NCBI GenBank assembly: GCA_025504975.1
Contig: JANUWI010000009.1
Coordinates: 620,001 to 684,000, forward strand
Direction: 5' to 3'
Source: Plenodomus lindquistii
Lineage: Eukaryota; Ascomycota; Dothideomycetes; Pleosporales; Leptosphaeriaceae
Length of the DNA: 64,000 bases
The notes under the pieces are model-generated. The model saw only the letters and a program-made list of their open reading frames with translations, ran no database searches and was not told where the DNA came from. Within the stretch, counting starts at the first letter, position 1. Each line of letters begins with the position of its first letter. Of this stretch, positions 11,301-20,055 are shown in pieces. Made by a program: the position numbers and the translations under genes.

Positions 11301-11602
11301 CCACGCCCAACCTCATGGGCCACGCGACTCCGCAGATGAATCCCCAGATGATGGGCATGGGGATGCAGCAATTCCCGCAACAGCAAGGTTTCCCACAGAC
11401 GGGTATGGGCGGTATGCCGATGAACGGTATGGGTATGCCGATGCAGGGCATGCAAATGCCAATGGGTATGCAGATGCCCATGGGCATGAACGCGATGCCG
11501 CAGATGATGATTGGGCCGAATGGCATGCCCATGATGATGGCGCCGATGGATCCGCGGCAGAGGGATCAGATTGATCGGTGGATGCAGGGGATTAGGCATT
11601 GA
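8366..11602 (+). CDS. Long, mostly disordered fungal protein with Gln- and Met-rich tail, function unknown
   Basis: A single exon codes for 1078 aa. I chose ATG 8366 (MASPPPVSQPVPNRSPTKED) over the longer open frame from 8219 because of its Kozak context and because the preceding codons look like 5' UTR. An N-terminal helical segment (LQGAYVGNIERLEEHAERM) could form a coiled coil. The middle is acidic and Ser-rich, with blocks that recur: ETLLERKQRLKEKQ and ETLGQRRARLQAEAA, and DDVPLGVLYKP and DDTPLGLKIQAYK. The last 150 residues contain a polyglutamine run of ten and a Met/Gly/Pro/Gln-rich tract (GMGMPMQGMQMPMGMQMPMG), a composition typical of phase-separating tails. No enzyme domain is visible. 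Confidence 0.8.
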   Translation: MASPPPVSQPVPNRSPTKEDGNLRHPIPDLQSLQGAYVGNIERLEEHAERMSEGGSDLGEEIRKLHSQLKQSDSRRSSLRSIQTFEEPTRQRSRGLSASSHANSIVDLNGTARWGGYSPGGYNITSPVGSVRSNSWSKSNPSNSIQRQRSESKASRLGQIVHPEEVEEDAGRVDDYAGSPRSLKSVPVPAHGRDSPPAAEQRKVSSFTRIYDEIANDLPEDLRNSVIMAGTPERTDQRQSDQSQYQQYANHHDYPDRPPTAASTDTTHQARTLWHDFDGTHAPETVLEEPESPRSKRSRNHSRQSSNVSFLMRSNPDMPPMGAPPPDENMVFYPAPVPRMLNLPKRLSQLPASNVQARRRTQLLESMQQENRKSAPMLGDMKDAPTAHNRKSRQSLMGLPPQLRASAYFDQVAQPQEFAVKGDSAEQTLESILDASARAPVSAFTDHPFSGTSGKDIYAPEQKRRKSQLPEVPPTLAETRRRSSFNVLDTKNNSNGEPLNKLKKRNSSADMNLLILKASESRMSLGDELDERDEDARGPHNQHDNATIRHSYEDEHRNPDDVYDDEDQTPEEEEQEPEEEEMQFGAPTTLLAELQIRKAKQKTRTMNYATLLEQGMINTRKTLLEMDDVAEKEKQRRIKKKVNLAWEAQAEEEDDSEDDVPLGVLYKPGGGQQRRETSQPTFGLMAQKEMEDNEPLSRRRNRLRGLDPDRPRGTSPNKRGAPYGSSSQLNLAPPTSGTPDQDDGEIEGETLLERKQRLKEKQLLSAALGDDNRKSTVSGDFATEMFSKLGVSETDDKSPAAAATTTTAADPAPGADEEETLGQRRARLQAEAAARGETAPAGRPALRSTSSLADILSQNPINTTHEARKVSNEMLVSHLPQGSLLHQNEIASERKKQQRLTQNKRASSYGAMNPNPLLGNNIGTDKNDDDTPLGLKIQAYKNAMSGAQAGAGMGMYPQQQQQQQQQQGMMGLNGMGMMSTPNLMGHATPQMNPQMMGMGMQQFPQQQGFPQTGMGGMPMNGMGMPMQGMQMPMGMQMPMGMNAMPQMMIGPNGMPMMMAPMDPRQRDQIDRWMQGIRH

Positions 11603-11955
11603 GCTGCTTTGATTATACATAAGACAGGCAGTCGTCTGGATTTGCTTTGATCTAGGTTGACGTTGGATTTGAACATAGCAGGGCGTTTCTTCGCACGGTG
11701 GAGTTTGGATTTTACTCTTGTTCTGGGTACAGCATTTTGGGAGGATTTGGATATACGAGTGGGGAATGCACATACACACAAGGGTAATTAGTTTGGTGTC
11801 CATGTATCAGGGAATTATATAACCGCGGGGCAATGTATGCAACGCCAGTGACGTGCAGGTCACAGTACACTTTTTGCATCTCGCTAATGAGTTTCAGTTT
11901 GTTCATGTGGGATCGTACTACATTACGCTACAAGAACTCAACACTCTACAACCAT
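11603..11955. other. Convergent 3' flanks, no gene seen
   Basis: These 353 bp lie between two genes that face each other (8366-11602 and SOD2) and presumably hold both 3' UTRs and polyadenylation sites. Nothing else is recognised. Confidence 0.5.
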
Positions 11956-12716
11956 TTACTGGAAGCGCTTCTCCGCCGCCTTCCAATTAATAACGTTCCA
12001 AATCGCCTTGAAGTACTCAGCCTTCCTGTTCTGGTAGTCAAGGTAATACGCATGCTCCCAAGCATCGACTCCCAAAATGGGTCTAAACTGGCCAACAACC
12101 GGGTCCTGATTCGCATACGTCCTAATCTGCACACTTCCCGTCTGGACATCCTGGACCAACCACGCCCAGCCACTGCCCTGGATACCCGCAAGCGCCGTGT
12201 TGAACTTTTCCGTAAACGCCTCGAGGCTGCCATAGCTGTCGTTGATAGCTTTTGCGAGGGGACCCGAGGGAGGCTCACCGCCGCCCTGCGAGGTAGGCGC
12301 CAGGTTCTCCCAGAAGAGGGAGTGGTTGATGTGGCCGCCGCCGTGGAAGTTGATGGCAGGCTGGAGGGCGATTTGCGCCTTGATGTCTGATTTTGCCTTT
12401 GCTTCGGCGAGTTGCTCGGAGAAGTTGTTGAAGGAGGTTACGTAGGTGTTGTGGTGGTTCTTGTGGTGGAGTTCCATGATTTTGCCTGAGATGGAGGGTT
12501 CGAGGGCGCCGTAGTCGTCTGCGTGGGGTGGTGGTTAGGTTTTGGGTTATCTTTTTGCGAGTGCATTGGTGAATGGTACTACTTACATGGCAGATCGGGT
12601 AGAGTGGCCTTGCCGCGAATGAATGTGGTGCCGGCGAGGCCAGCGCGAGAGACCTGGGGCGCGGTGGCCCTGGTGGCCGAGCGTAGGGCAGATGTGCGGA
12701 GGAGGGTCGAGTTCAT
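11956..12716 (-). CDS. SOD2: Mitochondrial manganese superoxide dismutase
   Basis: Exons are 12587-12716 and 11956-12518, joined by a 68-nt GT-AG intron in phase 1, giving 230 aa. The enzyme converts superoxide to hydrogen peroxide and oxygen in the mitochondrial matrix. The N-terminus (MNSTLLRTSALRSATRAT...) is an Arg/Ser/Ala-rich targeting sequence, followed by LPDLPYDYGALEPSISG across the splice junction. Metal ligands lie in MELHHKNHHNTYV (first His), GGGHINHSLFW (second His) and VDAWEHAYYLDY (Asp and last His). GGGHINHSLFW and GSGWAWLV mark the Mn/Fe SOD family, and the mitochondrial form is the Mn type. The length matches fungal homologues. Confidence 0.95.
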
Positions 12717-13095
12717 GATGGGCGAGGTTGATGAAAGCGTGGCTCAATTGAGGTTGTTTGGTGTTGTGGAGGGAGATGTAGAATAGTGAGAGTAGCTTCT
12801 AGATAGACGGCAGCCGTTTGATAATCGCAACTCTTTCGTCATTGGACATGGTTGATCCGAATGTCCGACGGCCGCTACGTCCAAGCTCCTACACTCTCAC
12901 GGCTTCGCCCCGCCATCCAATGACACCATCGTGCATGGCACCAATACATGAAACCTTGTCGGCGGAAAAAAGTTCAAGCCGCAGATAATGTTGTGCTCCC
13001 TTCGCCGAACCCACAGCCCCTCTAATTCGACGAACGCAATGTCACACGACAAACTCTGTCTAGTAGTATATATAAATCTTATTTTCCTATCAGTC
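12717..13095. other. SOD2 upstream region and tRNA-Glu 5' flank
   Basis: This is the shared upstream region of SOD2 (minus strand) and the tRNA-Glu gene (plus strand). A TATA-like run at 13067-13076 is listed separately. No other feature is seen. Confidence 0.45.
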
Positions 13096-13107
13096 CATCA
13101 AACAATA
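13067..13107 (+). promoter_or_regulatory. TATA-like run and CATCAAACAATA start motif upstream of tRNA-Glu
   Basis: TATATATAAA lies at 13067-13076. The 12-mer CATCAAACAATA at 13096-13107 ends immediately before nucleotide 1 of the tRNA. Upstream TATA-like elements and CAA start-site motifs are known for fungal Pol III tRNA genes. The same 12-mer precedes the tRNA-Pro gene at 29086-29097. This supports placing the 5' end of the tRNA at 13108, before the unusual intron. Confidence 0.7.
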
Positions 13108-13116
13108 TCCGATATG

Positions 13117-13169
13117 GTAAGCTTCACGCCTCTCATCTTTCTACATTGTCAATTCTAACTCCTCCCCAG
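13117..13169 (+). other. Spliceosomal-type intron inside tRNA-Glu (between nt 9 and 10)
   Basis: The insert starts GTAAGC, has a branch-like TTCTAACT 13 nt before its end, and ends CCCCAG. Its 53-nt length equals that of neighbouring mRNA introns. The flanking exon bases TG and GTCTAGTGG join to the normal D-arm entry of eukaryotic tRNA-Glu. Because the insert ends in AG, the genomic DNA still reads AGGTCTAGTGG at the internal A box, mismatching the consensus only at its first base. Confidence 0.82.
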
Positions 13170-13197
13170 GTCTAGTGGCTAGGATTTGCCGCTCTCA

Positions 13198-13225
13198 TTG
13201 CAAGAGTCAGTTCACTTCACAAGTG
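13198..13225 (+). other. Canonical anticodon-loop intron of tRNA-Glu
   Basis: This 28-nt intron lies between nucleotides 37 and 38, the standard position removed by the tRNA splicing endonuclease in eukaryotes. It contains GAG (near 13204-13206), complementary to anticodon CUC. Confidence 0.85.
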
Positions 13226-13267
13226 CCGGCAAGGCCCGGGTTCGATTCCCGGTGTCGGAATACCTTA

Positions 13268-13272
13268 TTTTT
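13268..13272 (+). terminator. Pol III oligo-T terminator of tRNA-Glu
   Basis: Five T residues begin 8 nt after the discriminator base, the usual distance for Pol III termination. Confidence 0.75.
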
Positions 13273-14429
13273 GCCGTTCTCAACGTCTTGAATTGGATAG
13301 ATTTGGACTTCAGGGCGTGGTGGTGCAGTTTGTTAATCTTTTGGTAGTACAAGTGCGACGAATCTTGACTGCGCACAGTTGAATTTAGCCTGGAACATCA
13401 AAACTTATATTTTTGGTCTCGATGAATGGATTCAGGATGCTAGAGTAGTTGGAATCGATGTGGTTGCGGTTGAAAAGGGGGTGGAGGATGAGGTGCAGTG
13501 CAGGATTAGCAACATTCTATCTATTTTTTGTTCAGCACCATAGTCTCTGCAACATACAAGGACTTGCTATTATAAAGTCCTGGTATTCTCTAGAGGCCTG
13601 AAACATAAGCCTATATCGTACCAAGGAGAAGGTTAAAATCCTACGCCTTAACACACTCTCTCTACGGTCTGCAGAATGCGAACATCACACAAAAGTTCTT
13701 CATAGACTCTCCACTCCCTATTGATGACACAGAGATTCCCCAAGGACATCTCGTAGACTCCTCATGACTAGTAGAGGATGCAAAACTCATGCAATAAGTT
13801 CCCGCAAAGCTTTCGATGTGATGTACTACTGACTACAGTGAGCACCTGCGCCGCGCACCTACTCAACCGCGTCTTTCACCTCAATCAACAGTATCCATTG
13901 TGTACGGGTTGTAAGCAACGAGTCTCTTTCAAGAAACGCCAGCCATCGCGGCTAGCATACCTTGGGTAAGTAACTGTGTGGCACGTATCCGCACTACATG
14001 GTCAGAACCGTTGTTGGTTTCCAGCACCTTCCGTCCCATGAGCAATCAAGTTTCTCATGATGATAGCAAGCACCTTTGTATCTACCTATATATATCTGGT
14101 TATAATGTTCGTAGATAGACTATTCACTCATTTCTCTATATCACACCTGGTCTCTACGACCGTCAATTATGTTTGTCCAAGGAGCACGAGATGGTAGTAT
14201 CGTACAGTATAAAATATCCACAACAGGAGCTGAGAGCTCGTAACGCCTCGAGATTTCTCAAACCAAGATACATTTCTTCAGTTCTACATGTCGTATAGAG
14301 CCATCTCGTGCTTGTTAGAGGCCAACTTCCCTTATATACACACACTTTCTGTCTTTCAACACCGTTGCCGTGTTTCAACATCTACATTCCCCACGCAAGC
14401 AACACCCATCATCATCGAACCCACTCCTC
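13273..14429. other. Intergenic region, no gene seen
   Basis: This region between the tRNA-Glu terminator and the 3' end of the CCCH gene has mixed composition, with short AT-rich tracts (for example near 14085-14100). No domain-bearing frame was recognised. The plus-strand frames that begin near 14288 are shadows of the minus-strand CCCH gene. Confidence 0.5.
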
Positions 14430-16415
14430 TCACCACTCAAGAATCATCTCGGGCCCCACCCTCTCCTCCCCCCCAAAATCATTCAAATTCTGCTCTTCCT
14501 CTTCCACCCCTGCCTCAAAACTCTCATCCATCTCCTGCGCCCAAGACGCCTTCCCCTCATCCTTCTCCCACTTCCCCTCCCCCCCAAAGCTCTCACCCCT
14601 CTTGTTCTCCTTCTCCTTCTCCATCTCCCACCTCCTCCCCTTCCCAAACCCCTTCCCAACATCCTCCCTCGCCCTTCCCTCCGCTGGAACCATCCCCCCA
14701 ACACGCATATCAACACCATGTAGCCCCTTCATCCTACACCCCTTCATCTGCCCCGTACACCCATCCTTCTGACACACATGTCCCAAAATGCAATCCTCGA
14801 CTCTACACGCGCCCTTCCTCGGACACGCCGTACATCTCAGCACATAACTCAGGACATGGCGGGACGCGGGATCGAGGGCAGAGTGGTCGTACACGCAGTC
14901 AAAGTTTGTGCAGTTTTGCTGGAGGTGGAAGGAATTGCAGGGTTTGCGTTCGCGGAAGCGCGCGTTGTAGGTCGCGAATTCTTGCTCCGTGGGGGGCCGG
15001 ATGTAGGTGTCGAGGCGCTGCTTCTGGGCGTTGATGGCAATGAAGCCCGGCATGATTTCTTTGGGGAGGAGGGAGGAGGGGTTGTTGGGCCGGTCGGAGG
15101 TGCTGGGAGGGGCTTGGGAGGACGGTTTGCGGGGAGCGGCGTGGGAGAATGTACATTTGTCGCCGAATTTACATGTACCCTGTCATTGTAAGTCTTTTGT
15201 ATCGCAGTGAACAGTTGAAGAACGAGTGCTGCGTACCTTTAGGAAATGTCTGCACGGTATCTTGGGCTTTTCCTGTGTTGTGGCAGGCTCTTTCTTGAGA
15301 CTGATGCCACTGACGCTACTACCATTACCGCGAACAGGTCCCAAATCCGGACTACTCAGAGCGGAACGGTTGCCATTCGAAGGTCCGTCTCTCCTGTAAG
15401 AGTTTGTTCGGAGGGTGGGGCGCGTAGTGACTACAATGTTTTTGAGTGGCGTAGGATCTCCCACCGTACTGGATGAAACCGCCCTACTAGATGCCGCGGT
15501 CTTCGGAGCTTCAGACGACTTGAAGACCGAAGAGAATTGGGTAACATTCAAGCCAAACTGATCGAACTCTTGGTTCCAGCCCTCACCTTGAACAAGGGTG
15601 ATCTTCTCGCGCATGCCGCTGAAAGCAACCAGTTGAGGAAGGTAGATGGGGTTGTGACAGGCTGCGAATAGGATGTGACTGCAGGCTTCGTCACTAGACG
15701 CAAGCTTGAATTGCTCTGTTTTGCTTTAGCTGAATCCTTCATCACCATGCATCAGCGCGATGCATACCTCTGATTTTGAACCTAGTCCCCTCCTCGTCTA
15801 GCGCATCGACAAAGTCGAAGAGCCCTAACGCACGAGTGAACGCCGCTGAAAACGGTGAGATCGAGCGCTTTTCAGGTCCGGCCACTTTCGTTTTAGTCAA
15901 CCTCTTCGACAAAGCAGTGAAGTCAGCGTAGACACGGACGACAATTCGCGCCTTGCTAGCGTCAGGAACATTGTATTGAAGATACTTGTCCACCGCATCA
16001 TTGAGCAAGCGGGCTGCGCGCGCGCCACCCTCTTCTTTATCTTTGATAAGCTCATCGTTGAACTGTGGAATGTCAGTGGACGATTCAAACCCGCACAAGA
16101 TCGGCGATACAAACGATATAGTCATCGCCATCCACAAGCACAAGAACGTAAGAATCTTTAAGCTTAGCCCCACGAGCCTGAGGTTTAGGTAAAGACACCA
16201 CAGGCTTATTATTCTTTGCTTCAAGCTCCTTCTTCACAACCTTATAGTCTTCAAGCAGTTGGCCGTATTCTTTGAGGAGGTTCTATCATGGTCAATTGGG
16301 TAAAGTCGCGTAGATCTGATCAGCGCACCTGTAAATCGGTGTGTCGGCTTTCTTCATTGAACTTGAATCGCTCCAGGTGGGTGTCGAGCGCGTCAATTAT
16401 GCTGTCGGGCACCAT
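14430..16415 (-). CDS. CCCH zinc-finger protein with fungal NYN-like N-terminal domain (DUF7923-like)
   Basis: Five exons (16329-16415, 16115-16282, 15768-16062, 15237-15715, 14430-15179) with introns of 46-53 nt and one of 57 nt code for 592 aa. After a coiled-coil start (DYKVVKKELEAKN), the domain at about residues 75-230 opens with SYVLVLVDGDDYIF and contains RIVVRVYADFTALSKRL and SHILFAACHNPIYL. The LVDGDDY strand-end acidic pattern resembles NYN/PIN nucleases (inference). CCCH finger 1 is CRHFLKGTCKFGDKCTFSH and finger 2 is CNSFHLQQNCTNFDCVYDH. Two further Cys-rich blocks follow (CTACPRKGACRVEDC; CQKDGCTGQMKGC), then a charged Glu/Lys/Gly tail. It is likely an RNA-binding protein. The domain number is from memory; the fingers are directly visible. 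Confidence 0.85.
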
Positions 16416-16868
16416 CGTTGCGATTTCCAATCGGTCCTACTCTTTTGAGCGGTTGAGTTGTCTTGAGGTGCGCTTGGAGCTTAGACGATGGAGCCGCAGC
16501 TACCGAGACAAGTGTCGGACAGTGGCGAGACTGGGAAAACCCCAATCAATGCGATGTATTGGGTGGAAAACTGTCAGGTTGGACTCGAAGGGAACACGTT
16601 CACATTCCAGCTATTTCCTCGATCGCAGTTGCATCCGTGCGCAGCGCTGCGCCTGTTTAGCGTTACAAGGGTGATAGAGTTTCACCGTAAGATCACGACA
16701 AACGTAATTTCAAGAATGGATCTTGTTTGTTGATATGTGAGCATGGCTACAATGTGCATCTCGCCGAGTATGGTACATCTTCGTACATCGCCAACAAGCG
16801 GCTCAGTGTATCTTAGAAGCAAACTCTCGCGACCTCTCAACTCGCAACCTCATCTTTCATCCTTCCAC
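16416..16868. other. Short intergenic region, no gene seen
   Basis: These 453 bp lie between the 5' end of the CCCH gene and the 3' end of the next minus-strand gene. They must hold the CCCH gene promoter; no motif is recognised. Confidence 0.45.
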
Positions 16869-19762
16869 CTACTTGGTCCCCAACGCCAGCTTCCGATTCT
16901 TCTTCATCAGTGCCGCCAGTTTCTTCTCCAAAACATCGTGCTCTTTCCTCGCCGCGAGCATTGCCTGCTCCGCTTCCTCCATACTAAGCACGCTGCCTCG
17001 ACCCCTCCTCGCATTGCCTCCGTATCCACCCATCCCGGCGGTACTCTCAATCGCACTCATCAAACCCTGTACGTCCAGTCCACCACCTCGGCCAAAGGTA
17101 GCATTGCCATTGCCGTCGACGCCAAAGTCATGGTTGCCGGGGTGTAGACCGAGACCAGCACCAACGAGCGCTTCAAGACCCTGGACAAAAACACCACCGA
17201 GCAGGTCAGAAGCCATCATACCCATCCCATCGAGCTCTGTGCTACCAACCGCGCCCCCTTCAACGACAGCTTTCGCAGCTTTGGCGAATTTGTTAACATT
17301 GACGGAGATGTTGGCAGTTCCTGCTCCTGGCGGTCCTCCAACGGCCGCCATTTCAGGTCTTGGCTGGTTAGGTGGCGGATTATCAGTCTTCGGCAGAACA
17401 AATTGATTGAGATATTGTCCTGCATCTGCGGGGGTTTGCTGCTGTAGAACTGGTTGTTGTGGTGCAGAGACTTCTGGACCCTGAACGGGAGGAAGAGAGT
17501 GATTCGTCGTGTTCAGGGCAGATGCGGAATCCATCTTAGGCATTTGCTGACCACTGTTCGTGTTGAGCTTCCGGCCGGCTTCCTTGAGGGCAGTGGTGAT
17601 GGTAGGGAGGACATCATTCGACTGTGCTTGACTAGGAGTGTTGTAATTAGAGGTATGAGAGGTTTGCTTGCGGGGATGGAAGCGAGCGGCGCCCTTCAAC
17701 TCTTCAATGTGCTGTTCCAATTCCAAAGCTTTGGCCTCGAGTTCTTCACTCAAACCCCAGAGAAACTTTCCACCGGGCGTTATAAGCGTTCGTGAGTCAG
17801 GCCTACCATCTTGAGCCTCTATACGAACAGGTTTCTTGTTGGCAAGTGCTTTCAGGTCGGCTTCAGAAAAGTGTATCTTCAAATCTGGAGGTGCTATGGC
17901 ACCAGCTGACTGAGTATTGCGAGATGCATGTGTGAGTGATGAAGAAAGGGGCTTGAAGAACTCAAGAGTGGATGCAAGAAGCTCGCCAGTACGTTGCAAG
18001 TCGGCCATGATCGACTGGGCACTGTGTTCTCGCTTTTCCTTGCTCTGGTCCTGGAGAAACTCGGGCTCAGGCTCTGGCGTTTCCCTGGCCGAGACCTTCG
18101 CCGAGGAAGCCTTACGTGATACGGGTGTCGGCAATTCAGGTTGCTCCTCCTCGACTGTAGCGGGCTTAGGGGAAGCAGGTTGGCTACGGAACGCGGCAGC
18201 GATAGACTTTGGTGGAGCACTAGATGGCTTCTTCTCTTTCTTCTTCCGGCCGACAATGGGCGCTTGCACGACTTCCATATCAGACCTTTGCTCCTCTAGC
18301 ATGGCTTGCTCTTCCTCAATCTGTTTCTTACGATCTTGCCTGTCTTTCTTGGCCTGAGACTTCGTCTTCTTCCTCACAGGCGCGGTGCCAACTTTGCCAC
18401 CAATTGGAGGTGGGGAATTAGCCCGAGAGAACGAGGTTGAAGCAATTGAAGCTGTATCCGAGATAACTTCACTCGCTGGTGTGCCCGGGGGAACGACTGA
18501 GGCAATGCTGGCTTGCCTGGATCGAAGTTTGTCTACCGTTGGTATCTGGGGTAGTGGAGTGGTCACAACAGGGGCAGGCGGAGGCACTTCAGCTTTGGGT
18601 GTCGGGACAACACGCAAGGTCCTGGGCGCAACCGAACGCTTGATAGGTGATCCAGTTGCTGTAGCTGCAGGGCTAGGAGGTACCGAAGGAGTAGATGTAG
18701 CCGTCACAGGCCGCGAGGTTTTAGACTGAGAATCAACCTTCGATGAGCTCGGGATAGGAGTCTGCTGACCTTGCGGTATCTTCGTTGCGGTTGCAATATC
18801 GAGTTTACCCGGAGGTTGTCGTTTATTAGTGGAGGACGGCGTCACAGCGGATGCAGGTATAGTCTTAACCTCCTCACTTTTGGGGGTAGGTTCTGCGATG
18901 CTCTTGTTTCGTCTGCTTGTGCTCTTCGCCTTGGGCGTGACTGGAGCAACGGCTTCAGGCGTAGGCTTCTTCTCCTCTGGCTTGGGTTTTGGCGCATCTG
19001 GGATCGCTTCTTTGGTCTTCTTCACAACTTCGCTGGGCGTCTTTGGCTTCACGGCTGCTGGCTTTGCCGTGGTCTTAACAGGTGTCTCTGGTGGGGGTAT
19101 CACCGTATTTGTCGCGGCAGGCTTTGCAGACTCGACATCATCGCTCTTCTGCTTGCTTTTCTTCGTCTTCGTCGGCGAAGGAGCCCTCTTTGGCGTAATT
19201 GGTACCACAGGCACGGCTGGTGTGATGGTTGAGGACGTGGTACGGGACATGGGACGAGACCCTGGGCGTGAGCGAGCCTCGTCCATGACAGCTCTAGGTA
19301 TGGCTGGAGCAGTGAATCCAGGTGGAATCGATGGCGTCGCCCGTCGAGGTTGTTCAAAGAGTTGTGCGTGAAGAGGCGTGAGTGGAGGACCTTGTACAGG
19401 ACTACTATCATCATCGTTGACTAGCGCATCAACGTTGAACAATGCTTCATCTTCAGCACCAAGTGGGGGTTCGTCTATACATGGCTGTCAGCAAGCTGTT
19501 CAGATTCTCGATGAGGTGATTGCGTGGACGACGGGCAGGAACAAGTAACAACTACGGCAGGCGCCAGACACAGCTCTCGTCCGTACAGCCGTTAGGTCCA
19601 GCGAATCATTCTAGGTACATCAAGCGGCAAGTTGTTTTTTCTCGTTCATCTTTGTCACTGTGAAAGGCAAAAGGATATTGAAGAAGCCATCTCTCTATTA
19701 GAAAGTAAGCATGCCGTCTTGGATGCGGCAGGAAGGGGAAATTACGTACATGCGATGGCCAT
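16869..19762 (-). CDS. Long low-complexity protein, possibly the C-terminal part of a Not4-type protein
   Basis: The main exon is 16869-19474. Its open frame has no ATG upstream before an in-frame stop, so a 5' exon is needed. The best candidate is a 13-nt exon at 19750-19762 (ATG after a CT-rich tract), with donor GTACGT and a 275-nt intron in matching phase, starting MAIAYEPPLGAEDEALFNVD. The protein has about 872 aa. The first half is rich in Pro/Ala/Lys/Thr (PSIPPGFTAPAIPRA). There is a basic coiled coil (KKTKSQAKKDRQDRKKQIEE) and a more conserved block (FLWGLSEELEAKALELEQHI). A C-terminal coiled coil ends KKLAALMKKNRKLALGTK. It lies just downstream of Not4 in the same orientation. I recall that Not4 proteins of filamentous fungi can be much longer than yeast Not4, so this may be its 3' half. 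Confidence 0.6.
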
Positions 19763-20055
19763 GACGAAAAGAGAGACGCTGACCTGAGCAGTCGGTGACG
19801 GACTATGCTCCCAAGCGTGGCAGAGAATGAAAGAAATATACGGAGGTATTGGGTGCCGTGAATCGCATAGAGGCCATCGAGATATGACGGCGACCAACCC
19901 AATCAGAAACGCCTGGCATCAGTGTCGAAGCACCGAATATGTGCCGATGCATTCGATGTAAACCCAAAACGCCATGCAGCCATCGTTGCAATGAGAGATA
20001 ATAAAACACTTTGACGATTTGAATAGTCGACATGCTTGTAAAAATGAGAAATTGG

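Larger units (their letters stand above)
13108..13260 (+). tRNA. tRNA-Glu(CUC) with a canonical intron plus an ectopic GT-AG intron between nucleotides 9 and 10
   Basis: Exon segments are 13108-13116, 13170-13197 and 13226-13260, which join to 72 nt. The acceptor strands TCCGATA (13108-13114) and TGTCGGA (13253-13259) pair at all seven positions, allowing one G-U, and are followed by discriminator A. The D arm is GTCTAGTGGCTAGGAT and the T arm is CCGGGTTCGATTCCCGG. The anticodon stem TGCCG/CGGCA encloses CTCTCAC with anticodon CTC at 13194-13196. The 28-nt intron at 13198-13225 sits at the standard site 3' of nucleotide 37 and contains GAG, able to pair with the anticodon. The 53-nt insert at 13117-13169 is not at a standard site and looks spliceosomal. 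Terminator T5 lies at 13268-13272. No run of four T occurs inside the gene. Confidence 0.88.

Noticed and set aside
10730..11803. 357-codon minus-strand open frame rich in His
   Set aside because: It is the antisense shadow of the Gln/Met-rich coding region of the 8366-11602 gene.
14288..15034. 248-codon plus-strand open frame, Pro/Ser-rich
   Set aside because: It lies antisense to the last exon of the CCCH zinc-finger gene; its composition is the complement of a Glu/Lys/Gly-rich tail.
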